This document shows, piece after piece, positions 8,618-17,587 of a stretch of 64,000 nt of DNA. Numbering within the stretch: position 1 is the stretch's first letter; every line of letters begins with the position of its first letter. The position numbers were made by a program, and so were the translations under genes. Under the pieces are notes generated by a model, which did no database searches, had not been told where the DNA came from, and saw only the letters and a program-made list of their open reading frames with translations. Location: positions 310,001 to 374,000 of the forward strand of contig NZ_SMOK01000047.1 in NCBI RefSeq assembly GCF_004353925.1, given 5' to 3'. The stretch comes from Pseudomonas sp. H9. Its GTDB lineage: Bacteria > Pseudomonadota > Gammaproteobacteria > Pseudomonadales > Pseudomonadaceae.

Positions 8618-9904
8618 TCAGTGGGCTTCAAGTTCTTTGCCGCGGGTTTCCGGCAAGCTCAACGCTGCCAGAATTACCACCCCGTACGACACTGCGGCAA
8701 ATGCACCGATACCCAGGCCCAGGGGAATTTTCTGGCTGAGCATACCGATCAGCAGCGGGAAGAATGCTGCCAGTGCACGGCCAATGTTGTAGCAAAAGCC
8801 CTGCCCTGAACCGCGAATACGGGTTGGGAACAATTCGGTGAGAAATGACCCCATGCCGCTGAAAATACCCGAGGCGAAGAAGCCCAACGGGAAGCCGAGC
8901 CACAGCATCACGCCGTTGCTTACCTGCATCTGGGTGTACAGCAAGACGATGATGAACGAGCCCACGGCGAACAGAATGAAGTTCTTTTTACGACCCAGCA
9001 GGTCGGTGAGGTAGGCACTGATCACGTAGCCGACGTAAGAACCGACGATGACCATGGCCAGGTAACCACCCGTACCCAGCACGCTCAAGCCACGCTCGTT
9101 CTTGAGGAAGGTCGGCAACCAGGAGGTGATCGCGTAGTAACCACCCAGGGCACCGGTGGTCAGCAGCGAGGCACGGATTGTGGTGAACAGCATGCCCGGT
9201 GCGAAAATCTCGTAGAAATGCGACGGCGCTTCGGTTTTTTCCGCGGCCTTGGTCTGTTGGTAGATTTCCGGGTCTTTAACCAGACGACGAACGAAGATCA
9301 CAAACACCGCTGGCACAATGCCCAGCAGGAACAGGGCGCGCCAGGCATCTTCGGGCGGCAACAAGGAGAACAACACGGCGTACAGAATCGCGGTCAGGCC
9401 CCAACCAATGGCCCAGCCCGACTGCACCATACCCACGGCCTTGCCGCGGTCCTTGGCGCGAATGACTTCACCGATCAGCACAGCGCCTGCGGTCCATTCA
9501 CCGCCGAAGCCAAAGCCCATCAAGGTACGCGCGATCAGCAGTTGCTCGTAGTTCTGGGCAAAGCCACAAAGGAAGGTGAAAAACGCAAACCACAGCACCG
9601 TCAGTTGCAGCGTGCGTACGCGGCCGATGCGGTCGGAGAGGATGCCGGCGATCCAGCCACCCAGCGCCGAGGCAATCAGGGTGCTGGTGTGAATCAAGCC
9701 CGCTTCAGCGGTGGTGATGCCCCACAGCATGATCAAGGTGGGGATGACGAAGCTGAGCATCTGGGTGTCCATGCCATCGAGGCCGTAGCCGATCTTGCAG
9801 CTCCAGAAGGTCCGTCGTTCCTGCTTGTTGATATTGCGGTACCAGTCAAAGGGACCGGCCACTGACCTGGATTCGACCTGTTGCTGCACGCCCGATGGGT
9901 TCAT
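8618..9904 (-). CDS. MFS transporter of the 5-oxoproline operon
   Basis: 428 residues starting 'MNPSGVQQQVESRS', with about 12 hydrophobic helices and the MFS cytoplasmic loop motif 'GILSDRIGRVRTL' after helix 2. A long cytoplasmic N-terminus leads into 'GYGLDGMDTQMLSFVIP', an Asp-containing helix 1 typical of the aromatic/organic acid:H+ symporters. The GAGG at -7 fixes the start; the frame upstream is spurious and overlaps the divergent LysR gene. Position as first gene before pxpABC suggests import of 5-oxoproline or a related acid; this is inferred from context only. Confidence 0.85.
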   Translation of the reverse strand: MNPSGVQQQVESRSVAGPFDWYRNINKQERRTFWSCKIGYGLDGMDTQMLSFVIPTLIMLWGITTAEAGLIHTSTLIASALGGWIAGILSDRIGRVRTLQLTVLWFAFFTFLCGFAQNYEQLLIARTLMGFGFGGEWTAGAVLIGEVIRAKDRGKAVGMVQSGWAIGWGLTAILYAVLFSLLPPEDAWRALFLLGIVPAVFVIFVRRLVKDPEIYQQTKAAEKTEAPSHFYEIFAPGMLFTTIRASLLTTGALGGYYAITSWLPTFLKNERGLSVLGTGGYLAMVIVGSYVGYVISAYLTDLLGRKKNFILFAVGSFIIVLLYTQMQVSNGVMLWLGFPLGFFASGIFSGMGSFLTELFPTRIRGSGQGFCYNIGRALAAFFPLLIGMLSQKIPLGLGIGAFAAVSYGVVILAALSLPETRGKELEAH

Positions 9905-10046
9905 GGTTGCCTCAGCTTGTTGGTATTGTTTTAAAGGCGGCGATCTTTGTCGCAACCTGACTGTCATTTTTCGATGGGCGCCGATTGCCGTCCAACGAGA
10001 AAAACCAGCGGTCTGGGATAAGAAAAAATTGATCAGTGAGCGTGCC
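9905..10046. promoter_or_regulatory. Divergent promoter region of the pxp operon and its LysR regulator
   Basis: 142 bases between two divergent starts. This is the classic arrangement for a LysR-type activator binding T-N11-A sites. Candidate half sites occur around 9940-9955 and 9990-10005, but I cannot assign them securely. Confidence 0.5.
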
Positions 10047-10958
10047 ATGAACCTCAAGTTCCTCGAAACCTTCGTCTGGGTCGCCCGGCTCAAGAGTTTT
10101 CGCCTGACCGCCGAAAAGCTCTTTACCACCCAAGCGTCGATCTCCAGCCGTATCGCCGCGCTGGAAGCCGACCTTGGGGTCAAGCTGCTGCTGCGCGATT
10201 CACGCGGGGTGAGCCTGACACCTGAGGGCAGCAAGGTGCTGGAATACGCTGAGCAGATGCTCGACACCGCCAAGGCGCTCAAGCAATCGCTGGACAGCGA
10301 CCGCGCCAAGGTCGGGCGTGTGCGCCTGGGGGTGATGGACACGGTCATCCACACCTGGATGAGCCCGTTGGTCTCGGAATTGATGGAGCGCTACCCGCAG
10401 GTTGAAATCGAACTAGTCGCCGATACCGCGCTCAACTTGCGCGAACAGCTGCAAAAAGGCTTTCTTGATGTAATTCTGCAAACCGATCTGCTGCGCCAGG
10501 AATCGATCCGCAGCCTCGACTTGGCGCGCTACCCCATGGGCTGGATTGTCGCCAGCCAGTCGATCTACAACCGCGATTACGCTTCGCTGTCCGAGCTGGC
10601 GCGCGAGCGCATCGTAACTTTTTCAAAAAACTCCCGACCGCACCAGGAAGTCCTCAGCCTGCTACAGGCCGAAGGCGTCAGTGCGCCGCGTTTGAACTGT
10701 GTGAATTCGGTGGCCGCGATTACCCGCTTGCTGCGCGACGGTTTCGGCATCGGTGCCCTGCCGCCAGCGCTGGTCAGCGAAGAACTGGCCCGGGGTGAAC
10801 TGACCCTGCTGCCATTGCCCCAGCAACCGCCAAGCCTGGAACTGGTGGTGGCCTGGCAGACCGGGGTCGAGCTGGTCGATGAAGTGGTGGCGCTGTGTCG
10901 CAACGTGCTTGAACGATACGCCGCCAACGCCGGGCCTGAGCGCATCAGGCTGGTTTAG
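10047..10958 (+). CDS. LysR-type transcriptional regulator, probable regulator of the pxp operon
   Basis: 303 residues. The N-terminal winged helix-turn-helix reads 'FVWVARLKSFRLTAEKLF' then 'TTQASISSRIAALEADLG', followed by a linker helix and a periplasmic-binding-like effector domain. The open frame starts earlier, but the ATG at 10047 ('MNLKFLETFVWVARL') gives the standard LysR start. Divergent from the MFS-pxpABC operon, so control of 5-oxoproline use is the natural hypothesis. Its 3' end overlaps the convergent DUF2937 gene by 4 bases. Confidence 0.9.
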   Translation: MNLKFLETFVWVARLKSFRLTAEKLFTTQASISSRIAALEADLGVKLLLRDSRGVSLTPEGSKVLEYAEQMLDTAKALKQSLDSDRAKVGRVRLGVMDTVIHTWMSPLVSELMERYPQVEIELVADTALNLREQLQKGFLDVILQTDLLRQESIRSLDLARYPMGWIVASQSIYNRDYASLSELARERIVTFSKNSRPHQEVLSLLQAEGVSAPRLNCVNSVAAITRLLRDGFGIGALPPALVSEELARGELTLLPLPQQPPSLELVVAWQTGVELVDEVVALCRNVLERYAANAGPERIRLV

Positions 10959-11476
10959 CGCCAGCTCTCGGCTACCGGTTTACGCCGCCCGCCCAACACC
11001 ACCCAGGCAACCAGCAACAGCAGGCTTTCCACCAGCAGGGCCAGCAACAGCGCACAACTCAAGCCCCAGGCCAGGGCCTCGGGGGCAAGCAGAATCTGGT
11101 AGTTGTACCCCTTGAGGGTTTCTTCACGCAGCTGGCTGTCGGCATTCACCAACACATGCCAGGTGCGCTGCCACCAGGGCCCCTGAAGGATCTGCCATTC
11201 GCGCTCGAACAGGCGATTGCGGATCAACAGGCTTTCAATGCTGTTGGCGTCGCTGTTGAACACCGGATCGTCGCTACTGCGGTAATGGCGCACCAACGCC
11301 TGCAGGTCACCGTTGAAGAAGCGTCGGGCAGTAGCCTCGAAACCTTTCAGGCCCTCACGGGATTCCAGCAGATGCGCCTCGACCCGCTGACCATAGTCAT
11401 TGATCAGGCCCGGTACCTGCACCCCTACCAACAACCCGAAGGTGAACAGCAGCAACCGCAGGTAACTTCTGAACAT
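10955..11476 (-). CDS. DUF2937 family membrane protein
   Basis: 173 residues. A hydrophobic N-terminal helix (~5-25), a central soluble ~100-residue region with 'FEATARRFFNGDLQALVRHY', and a C-terminal helix (~130-158) ending in basic residues give a two-helix inner-membrane topology. This pattern matches DUF2937, whose function is unknown. Last gene of a three-gene minus-strand run with the class II amidotransferase (10-base gap) and a three-helix membrane protein. Its stop overlaps that of the convergent LysR gene. Confidence 0.8.
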   Translation of the reverse strand: MFRSYLRLLLFTFGLLVGVQVPGLINDYGQRVEAHLLESREGLKGFEATARRFFNGDLQALVRHYRSSDDPVFNSDANSIESLLIRNRLFEREWQILQGPWWQRTWHVLVNADSQLREETLKGYNYQILLAPEALAWGLSCALLLALLVESLLLLVAWVVLGGRRKPVAESWR

Positions 11477-11486
11477 GGGCTATTCC

Positions 11487-12260
11487 TTAGCGTTGTCCTT
11501 GAGCGATGCACTCACCACGGCGCCACAACGCCCACTGGCCCGGCTCGTAGCGCTGCCAGGTTTCGTTCTCGGTCAACGCTTCGGTGGCGATCACCGTGAC
11601 CACGTCATTGGGTGTGGTTTCGGCCTGAAAGTCGACGATCATGTCGACATCCTTAAGGCGCGCCGGCCCGAACGGCGCCCGACGGGTGATATGCACCAGC
11701 TTGGTCGAGCAGAAGCAAAACAGCCAGTCACCATCGCTGAGCAGACAATTGAACACGCCCTTTGCACGGTACTCGGCACAGGCCTCAACCAACACCGGTA
11801 GCAGTTCTTCAACCGCCACCGGCTCGGGGAAGGCCTCACGCACGCGGTTGAGCAGGTCGCAAAACGCCGCTTCGCTGTCGGTGTCACCAATCGGCCGGTA
11901 GAAGCTGGCCTGGCCCTTGAACTCGCCCAGCTGACCGTTGTGGGCAAAACACCAGTTGCGCCCCCACAGTTCACGCACAAAGGGGTGGGTGTTCGACAGG
12001 CAGACTTTGCCGACATTGGCTTGGCGAATGTGGCCGATCACCACTTCACTCTTGATCGGATAACGCTGCACCAGGTTGGCCACTTCCGACTCACAGCTGG
12101 CCGCCGGATCCTGAAACAGGCGCAGGCCGCGGCCCTCATAGAAGCCGATACCCCAGCCATCACGGTGCGGCCCGGTGCGTCCGCCACGCTGCATCAGCCC
12201 GGTGAAGCTGAAGACAATGTCGGTCGGCACGTTGGCACTCATGCCCAATAGTTCACACAT
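11487..12260 (-). CDS. Class II glutamine amidotransferase (YafJ-like)
   Basis: 257 residues starting 'MCELLGMSANVPTDI'. Cys2 becomes the N-terminal nucleophile after Met removal, as in Ntn glutamine amidotransferases. 'RTGPHRDGWGIGFYEG', 'VIGHIRQANVG', 'NTHPFVRELWGRNWCFAHNGQL' and 'GDTDSEAAFCDLL' are the conserved glutaminase-domain motifs. No synthase domain is fused, so the acceptor of the released ammonia is unknown. Cytoplasmic. Co-directional with a DUF2937 gene downstream and a small membrane protein upstream. Confidence 0.9.
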   Translation of the reverse strand: MCELLGMSANVPTDIVFSFTGLMQRGGRTGPHRDGWGIGFYEGRGLRLFQDPAASCESEVANLVQRYPIKSEVVIGHIRQANVGKVCLSNTHPFVRELWGRNWCFAHNGQLGEFKGQASFYRPIGDTDSEAAFCDLLNRVREAFPEPVAVEELLPVLVEACAEYRAKGVFNCLLSDGDWLFCFCSTKLVHITRRAPFGPARLKDVDMIVDFQAETTPNDVVTVIATEALTENETWQRYEPGQWALWRRGECIAQGQR

Positions 12261-12283
12261 GCTTGGCTGCTCCCGAGCAAAAA

Positions 12284-12772
12284 CTACAAGCGCGGCTCAA
12301 CCCGCGGACGGTTGCCACCCTGCGACGCAGGAGGCGGGTCGCGATAGCGGTCGCGGCTGTCAGCGCCGAAGGATTCGCCGGCCACGGCGTGCTCGTTGTC
12401 ACGCTGGGCGGCAGCCTCGGCCTGTTCGCGGCGCGCTTTGGCACGTTTTTCCAGCGGCCAACGCAGCACCACGAAGAGGCCATACAAGGCAAAGGCGATC
12501 ATGCCGTACATGGCCAGGTCAGCGGCGGCGCGCAAGGCGTTGTTGCCGACCTTGAACAGCAGGTCGAGCGCGGTAATGGCAATAGCAGGGGCGAACTTGT
12601 CTTTGACCGGGTCGATGATGGTCGGGGTAAACAGCAAGACTGCCATCAGTACCCGTAGCGGTTCACGCAACCAGCGCCACATCCAGCGGGTCAGGCGAAA
12701 GCCCACCGCCAGGCAACCCAGGGCGGCCAGGGCGTAGAGGCCCCAGGCGAGCAGATAGTCGTTCTCGGTCAT
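12284..12772 (-). CDS. Small membrane protein of unknown function
   Basis: 162 residues with three predicted hydrophobic helices (about 8-26, 35-52 and 85-105), a following basic stretch 'RWPLEKRAKARREQAEAAAQ', and a hydrophilic, disordered-looking C-terminus rich in Arg, Asp and Pro. I do not recognise the family. It lies 23 bases upstream of the class II amidotransferase gene and is probably in its operon. It is divergent from ptrB, whose start is 84 bases away. Confidence 0.7.
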   Translation of the reverse strand: MTENDYLLAWGLYALAALGCLAVGFRLTRWMWRWLREPLRVLMAVLLFTPTIIDPVKDKFAPAIAITALDLLFKVGNNALRAAADLAMYGMIAFALYGLFVVLRWPLEKRAKARREQAEAAAQRDNEHAVAGESFGADSRDRYRDPPPASQGGNRPRVEPRL

Positions 12773-12856
12773 GGTGTCCGTGGCAAGCTAGGCAAATAGA
12801 CGCTTATGATAAACACATTTCAGCGCGCAGGCGCCCCCCAGCCAAGAGATCACCGC

Positions 12857-14908
12857 ATGTCCGCAGACGCCACCGCCCTCCTCGCCCCGATTGCCCACAA
12901 GGCCGAAGGCGCTGATCCCTATGCTTGGCTTCAGGAACGCGACAGCCCGCAAGTCATCGACTACCTGAACGCCGAGAACACCTATCAGCAAGCGCAACTG
13001 GCCGACCAGGCCGAGTTGCGTGAACAACTGTTCGAAGAGATCAAAGGGCGGATCCTGGAAACCGACCTGTCGCTACCGTCGCCCTGGGGCCCTTACCTGT
13101 ACTACAGCCGCACCACTGCCGGCGAAGAGTACCCGCGTCATTACCGCTGCCCGCGCCCGGCAGACGACTCGAATGACGTCGATGAAAGCCAGGAAGAGCT
13201 GCTGCTAGACCCCAATCAACTGGCCAACGGTGGTTTTCTCTCACTCGGTGCCTTCAATGTCAGCCCCGACCACCAGCGCCTGGCCTACAGCCTCGACACC
13301 AGCGGCGATGAGGTCTACACCCTGTACGTCAAAGACCTGACCAGCGGCGCCATCGAGCAACTGCCGTTCGAGGAGTGCGACGGCAGCATGACATGGGCCA
13401 ACGACAGCCAGACGCTGTTCTTCGCCACCCTGGACGACACCCACCGCCCACACAAATTGTTGCGTCATCGCCTCGGCCGCGAAGGCTGCGAACTGGTTTT
13501 CGAGGAAACCGACGGGCGCTTCTTCCTGCATTGCTACCGCGCCAGCTCCGAACGTCAATTGATCCTGCTGCTCAACAGCAAGACCACCAGCGAGGCCTGG
13601 GTGCTCGACGCTGAACAGCCGGACAACGCCTTCACCTGCCTGGCCGCCCGTGAAGAAGGCCACGAATACTTCCCCGACCACGGTCAGCTCGACGGCCAAT
13701 GGCGCTGGTTCATCCGTACCAACCAGGATGGCATCAACTTCGCCCTGTACCAGGCCGACAGCGAACAAGTCCCGACCCGTGCGCAGTGGCAACTGCTGGT
13801 ACCGCACCGCGACACAGTGATGCTTGAAGGTGTAAGCCTGAACGCCAGTGCCCTGAGCCTGAGCCTGCGTGAAGGCGGTTTGCCGATCATCGAGGTGCAC
13901 CCACAAGGGCTGGCGCCGTACCGGGTGGAATTGCCCGATGCCGCCTACAGCCTGTACGTGCAGGACAGCCTGGAGTTTGCCAGCACGCGCATCCGTTTGC
14001 GCTATCAGGCCCTGAACCGCCCTGCGCAAGTACGTCAGCTGGAGCTGGCCGATGGCGCCCAGCAGGTACTCAAGGAAACCCCGGTACTGGGCCCCTTCGA
14101 CCCGGACGCCTACGTCAGCCAGCGCCTGTGGGCCACGGCCAGTGACGGCACTCAGGTACCGATCAGCCTGGTGCAGCGGCGCAGTGACCTGGGCAAGCCC
14201 GTGCCGCTCTATCTTTATGGTTATGGCGCCTACGGCGAAAGCCTCGACCCGTGGTTTTCCCATGCCCGCCTGAGCTTGCTCGAACGCGGCGTGGCCTTTG
14301 CCATTGCCCATGTACGCGGCGGTGGTGAGCTGGGCGAAGCCTGGTACCGCGCGGGCAAGCAGGAACACAAACACAACACCTTCAGCGACTTCATCGCTTG
14401 CGCTGAACACCTGATCGCGCAAGGCGTGACCCGCGCCGACCAGTTGGTCATCAGCGGCGGCAGCGCTGGCGGCCTGTTAATCGGCGCAGTGCTCAACCAA
14501 CGCCCTGAACTGTTCAAGGCAGCCATTGCCGAAGTGCCGTTTGTCGATGTGCTCAACACCATGCTCGATCCAGACCTGCCGCTGACCGTGACCGAGTATG
14601 ACGAGTGGGGCAACCCGGAAGATCCCGACGTGTATGCGCGGATCAAGGCTTATGCTCCTTACGAGAACGTCAAGGCCCAGGCCTACCCGGCCTTGCTGGT
14701 GGTGGCGGGCTACAACGACAGCCGTGTGCAGTACTGGGAGGCGGCCAAATGGGTAGCCCGGTTGCGGGTCACCAAGACCGACAACAACCTGCTGCTGCTC
14801 AAAACCGAAATGGATGCCGGGCACGGCGGCATGAGCGGGCGCTATCAGGGCCTGCGGGATGTAGCGCTGGAATACAGTTTCGTCTTCAAAGTGCTCGGTA
14901 TCGCATAA
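12857..14908 (+). CDS. ptrB: Oligopeptidase B (S9A prolyl oligopeptidase family)
   Basis: 683 residues: an N-terminal beta-propeller (~1-400) and a C-terminal alpha/beta-hydrolase domain. The nucleophile is Ser536 in 'VISGGSAGGLLIGAV'; the catalytic His lies near the end in 'MDAGHGGMSGRYQ', and an acidic partner in 'VVAGYNDSRVQYWE'. 'RGGGELGEAWYRAGK' is characteristic of oligopeptidase B. It cleaves short peptides after Arg/Lys in the cytoplasm. I chose the ATG at 12857 ('MSADATALLAPIAHKAEG') over an upstream one because it gives the family N-terminus; the ribosome site is weak. Monocistronic, followed by a REP pair. Confidence 0.92.
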   Translation: MSADATALLAPIAHKAEGADPYAWLQERDSPQVIDYLNAENTYQQAQLADQAELREQLFEEIKGRILETDLSLPSPWGPYLYYSRTTAGEEYPRHYRCPRPADDSNDVDESQEELLLDPNQLANGGFLSLGAFNVSPDHQRLAYSLDTSGDEVYTLYVKDLTSGAIEQLPFEECDGSMTWANDSQTLFFATLDDTHRPHKLLRHRLGREGCELVFEETDGRFFLHCYRASSERQLILLLNSKTTSEAWVLDAEQPDNAFTCLAAREEGHEYFPDHGQLDGQWRWFIRTNQDGINFALYQADSEQVPTRAQWQLLVPHRDTVMLEGVSLNASALSLSLREGGLPIIEVHPQGLAPYRVELPDAAYSLYVQDSLEFASTRIRLRYQALNRPAQVRQLELADGAQQVLKETPVLGPFDPDAYVSQRLWATASDGTQVPISLVQRRSDLGKPVPLYLYGYGAYGESLDPWFSHARLSLLERGVAFAIAHVRGGGELGEAWYRAGKQEHKHNTFSDFIACAEHLIAQGVTRADQLVISGGSAGGLLIGAVLNQRPELFKAAIAEVPFVDVLNTMLDPDLPLTVTEYDEWGNPEDPDVYARIKAYAPYENVKAQAYPALLVVAGYNDSRVQYWEAAKWVARLRVTKTDNNLLLLKTEMDAGHGGMSGRYQGLRDVALEYSFVFKVLGIA

Positions 14909-14917
14909 CACCGCACA

Positions 14918-14989
14918 GTAGGAGCGGGCTTGCCCCGCGATTGCGGTTTATCTGTCATATCGCATCGCGGGGCAAGCCCGCTCCCACAG
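14918..14989. repeat. REP inverted pair downstream of ptrB
   Basis: Two inverted REP cores (aggagcgggcttgccccgcg and its complement) about 27 bases apart, between ptrB and the convergent proline-rich protein gene. Confidence 0.9.
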
Positions 14990-14998
14990 AAGCTGAAA

Positions 14999-15277
14999 CT
15001 AGTCTGAAGTGGCTTTGCTTTTGCTGTCCTGCGGCGTCAGCCCCGGCAAAGGCTCGTCTCTGGGCGGGGCCGGCACTTTGATTTGTGGCAGCAGTGGTGA
15101 GCCCGGACGCGCATCACCCGCACGCGGAATGCTGCTGGGGGTGATCTGCGGGTACGGTGTCGGTGTCGCGGTCCCCGGTGCTCCCGGTACCGGCGCAATC
15201 GGTCGCGGCTGCAAGTCAGCGGCCAGCGCCGGTTGCAGGCAGGCCAGGAACAGGATGGCAGTGGTCGGGCAGCGCAT
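14999..15277 (-). CDS. Small secreted proline-rich protein
   Basis: 92 residues. A signal peptide (residues 1-19, 'MRCPTTAILFLACLQPALA') is followed by a mature part of about 70 residues in which Pro makes up roughly a quarter ('QPRPIAPVPGAPGTATPTPY'). The start at 15277 is fixed by AAGGAG eight bases upstream. Low complexity, no cysteine in the mature part, no domain recognised. Probably periplasmic; function unknown. Similar short Pro-rich secreted proteins are common in Pseudomonas and evolve quickly. Confidence 0.7.
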   Translation of the reverse strand: MRCPTTAILFLACLQPALAADLQPRPIAPVPGAPGTATPTPYPQITPSSIPRAGDARPGSPLLPQIKVPAPPRDEPLPGLTPQDSKSKATSD

Positions 15278-15403
15278 GCGCAGTCTCCTTGAAACACCTT
15301 CTGACAGGCTACTCTCAAGCACAGCGCTTTGCCTGTCCGAACAGACCACCAGCACGCTAAACTTCACGGTATAACCGTAACAAGCCCGATAAAAGGTAAT
15401 CCC

Positions 15404-15775
15404 ATGAGTTCCTCATCCTCTGCCGCCGCCACCGCACGGCTCGACCGTATCCTCGCCGACGCCAAGCGCGACAAGGAGATGGGCTATCGCGACAAAGCCC
15501 TGAAAATGTACCCGCATGTCTGCGGCCGTTGCGCCCGTGAGTTCTCCGGCAAGCGCCTGAGCGAGTTGACCGTGCACCACCGTGACCACAACCACGACAA
15601 CAACCCCCAGGATGGCTCCAACTGGGAGCTGCTGTGCCTGTACTGCCACGACAACGAACACTCGCGCTATACCGACCAGCAGTACTTCAGCGAAGGCTCC
15701 ACCAGCAGCCCGACCACCGCCAAGGCCACACACAACCCGTTCGCCGGGCTGGCCAGCCTGCTGAAAAAAGACTGA
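15404..15775 (+). CDS. YajD-family HNH nuclease
   Basis: 123 residues starting 'MSSSSSAAATARLDRIL'. The HNH fold is clear: a first Cys pair in 'CGRCAREFSG', the HH motif in 'LTVHHRDHNHDNNP', the Asn in 'DGSNWELLCLYCHDNEH', and a second Cys. The zinc-binding and H-N-H residues are all kept, so an active nuclease is likely. YajD is a widely conserved house-keeping HNH protein of unclear cellular target. The ATG at 15404 follows an AAAAGG ribosome site; an upstream ATG would add a non-conserved extension. Confidence 0.88.
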   Translation: MSSSSSAAATARLDRILADAKRDKEMGYRDKALKMYPHVCGRCAREFSGKRLSELTVHHRDHNHDNNPQDGSNWELLCLYCHDNEHSRYTDQQYFSEGSTSSPTTAKATHNPFAGLASLLKKD

Positions 15776-15811
15776 GCAAAATCCCCTGCCCCACGCTGGC
15801 CGGCAAGCCCG

Positions 15812-15817
15812 TATAAT
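15812..15817 (+). promoter_or_regulatory. -10 promoter element of the RNA methyltransferase gene
   Basis: A perfect TATAAT lies 31 bases before the GTG start. No good -35 hexamer is found 16-18 bases upstream, so this is a -10 call only. Confidence 0.45.
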
Positions 15818-15847
15818 CGCGTTCTTTTTTGCGAAGGGCCCCGGCAC

Positions 15848-16318
15848 GTGGCGAACAAACGGTATAGCTGCATTGGTCTGTTCAACCCCAAGTCAGCGGA
15901 GAACGTCGGTTCAGTGATGCGCGCTGCGGGTTGCTATGGCGTCAACTCGGTGTTCTACACCGGTAAGCGCTATGAACGTGCGCGCGACTTCGTCACCGAC
16001 ACCAAGCGCGTGCACTACGACATTCCGCTGATCGGCATCGACGATCTGCAAAAAATCATTCCCCTGGGGTGCACCCCAGTGGCGGTGGAGTTGGTCGACG
16101 GCGCCCGGCCGCTGCCTGAATACACCCACCCAGACCGCGCCATTTACATCTTTGGCCCCGAAGATGGCTCCCTCGACCCAAGCGTCCGAGCCTGGTGCGA
16201 AGAAACCATCTACATCCCGACTCAGGGGTGCATGAACCTTGCGGCCACCGTCAACGTGGTGCTCTACGACCGCCTGGCCAAGGGCCTGAACACGCGTTCC
16301 GGGCCAAAGTTCAAATAA
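15848..16318 (+). CDS. SpoU/TrmH-family RNA 2'-O-methyltransferase
   Basis: 156 residues with GTG start ('VANKRYSCIGLFNPKSAEN'). SPOUT-class motifs: 'PKSAENVGSVMRAAGCYG' (motif 1, Asn and Arg), 'AIYIFGPEDGSLD' (motif 2) and 'IPTQGCMNLAATVNVVLYDRL' (motif 3), which together form the knotted SAM site. There is no extra RNA-binding domain, as in TrmL-type tRNA methyltransferases, so a tRNA target is plausible but not shown. The gene is convergent with the secreted gluzincin-like gene, whose stop abuts its own stop. Confidence 0.88.
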   Translation: MANKRYSCIGLFNPKSAENVGSVMRAAGCYGVNSVFYTGKRYERARDFVTDTKRVHYDIPLIGIDDLQKIIPLGCTPVAVELVDGARPLPEYTHPDRAIYIFGPEDGSLDPSVRAWCEETIYIPTQGCMNLAATVNVVLYDRLAKGLNTRSGPKFK

Positions 16319-17539
16319 TCAGCGCAACAGTTTGCTCGACAGCACTTCCGACTGGCGCCCCAGCACGTTTTCGCTGAGCTGGATAAACTCTTCGGTGCTC
16401 ACCGTGCTCAGGCGCATCAGCGCTCGGGTAACGTCGTCCAGTGAGCGCTGGTTGTGAGAGTGCAGGCGGATTTCCCGGTCCAGCGCCTGCAACAGCAATA
16501 CCCCGCGCGCGGTCACTGCACTGTCAACTTGATCGCCGCGCAAACTGCTGACCTTGGCGCTGCGGCGCTCAAGAGCAGCCAGCAGCGCCTGGTACCGATC
16601 TTCAGAGACGCCCCCCGCACGGCGCAGCAATTCAATGGCGTAATACTCATTGATGCTTTCGCCGATCCAGTCACTGGCCTGACGATCATTGATCTGGGCA
16701 AACACATGCACCAGTTCCCGCAACAACGGGCTTGAACCGTTTTCACTGACCAGTGGCCGACTACTGTGCAGGTAGATCGAGTGGTGACCGGCCCGCGTGC
16801 CACGCCAGAGTTGATCCCGCGCACCAACCAGCAGCAGTTTCGGCGGATTGCGCGGGAACACGGCCTGCAATTGCGGCCAGACGAAAGTCAGCAGGGTCAG
16901 GTTATCCAGCCGGCGCATACCCTGCCCTTGGGGGGCGGCCACACTGACCTCAGTCTCGCCCAGGCGCGCACGTCGGGTGCCGATGGTGCCAGCGACCATC
17001 CAGCCAGTGGGTCGGTCGAACAAGCGCGAGACGTTGTCGATACGAAATCGTTGTTTGCCAATCCGGGGCCAGGGCGTCTCGACGCTCTTCCAGCCGCTGG
17101 GCAGTTCGAAACTCAGGCGGGCGATTAATTCGGTGCCATCTTGCTGATCGAGGTGCGCCGGGGGAACCAGCTCATCACCGCGAAACAGCGCCCACTCAGG
17201 GGTGATCCGGGTTTCGTAGCTGCCGTTACTCAGGGGATGCGCCAAATGCACACGGTAGCTCAGCTGGCTCTTGCCCGGTGAGGGGTGCCACTGCCCACGC
17301 AAGCCATCGTCCTGCACCTGCCATTGACCGTCGGCTTTAAAGTCGCTGTAAGCACGCTGCTTGCCCAGATCGAAATCCAGGCTGCGCACCGCCGAGCCTT
17401 CAGCCAGGGTCACACGGACCTCAGCCTGCTGGCTTTCAGGTAGCAGACGGACGTGATAATCCAGATTGACCTTCTTTGCCCAGGCCGACGAACTGGCCAA
17501 CAGGCCCAGAGCCAATAGCCAATGGCACTGCACACGCAT
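16319..17539 (-). CDS. Secreted gluzincin-like protein with degenerate zinc site
   Basis: 406 residues. A signal peptide (1-21, '...ASSSAWA') is fixed by an AAGGAG site in front of the ATG. The N-terminal ~200 residues are beta-rich, as in M1/M61 peptidases. At residues 271-300 the text reads 'LLRELVHVFAQ' and then 'DWIGESINEYYA', which aligns with the gluzincin HExxH helix and the downstream Glu helix. The first His of HExxH is Arg274 (codon cgg), whereas Glu275, His278 and Glu294/Glu298 remain. It should therefore not bind zinc normally. Probably a periplasmic pseudopeptidase; the function is unknown. Confidence 0.65.
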   Translation of the reverse strand: MRVQCHWLLALGLLASSSAWAKKVNLDYHVRLLPESQQAEVRVTLAEGSAVRSLDFDLGKQRAYSDFKADGQWQVQDDGLRGQWHPSPGKSQLSYRVHLAHPLSNGSYETRITPEWALFRGDELVPPAHLDQQDGTELIARLSFELPSGWKSVETPWPRIGKQRFRIDNVSRLFDRPTGWMVAGTIGTRRARLGETEVSVAAPQGQGMRRLDNLTLLTFVWPQLQAVFPRNPPKLLLVGARDQLWRGTRAGHHSIYLHSSRPLVSENGSSPLLRELVHVFAQINDRQASDWIGESINEYYAIELLRRAGGVSEDRYQALLAALERRSAKVSSLRGDQVDSAVTARGVLLLQALDREIRLHSHNQRSLDDVTRALMRLSTVSTEEFIQLSENVLGRQSEVLSSKLLR

Positions 17540-17587
17540 ACAGAAACTCCTTGTTCCCCAACGCGATTTCCAGCGAGTCAGAGCGAC

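Noticed and set aside
13241..14422. 393-codon minus-strand frame inside ptrB
   Set aside because: Antisense to oligopeptidase B across its conserved region; no domain.
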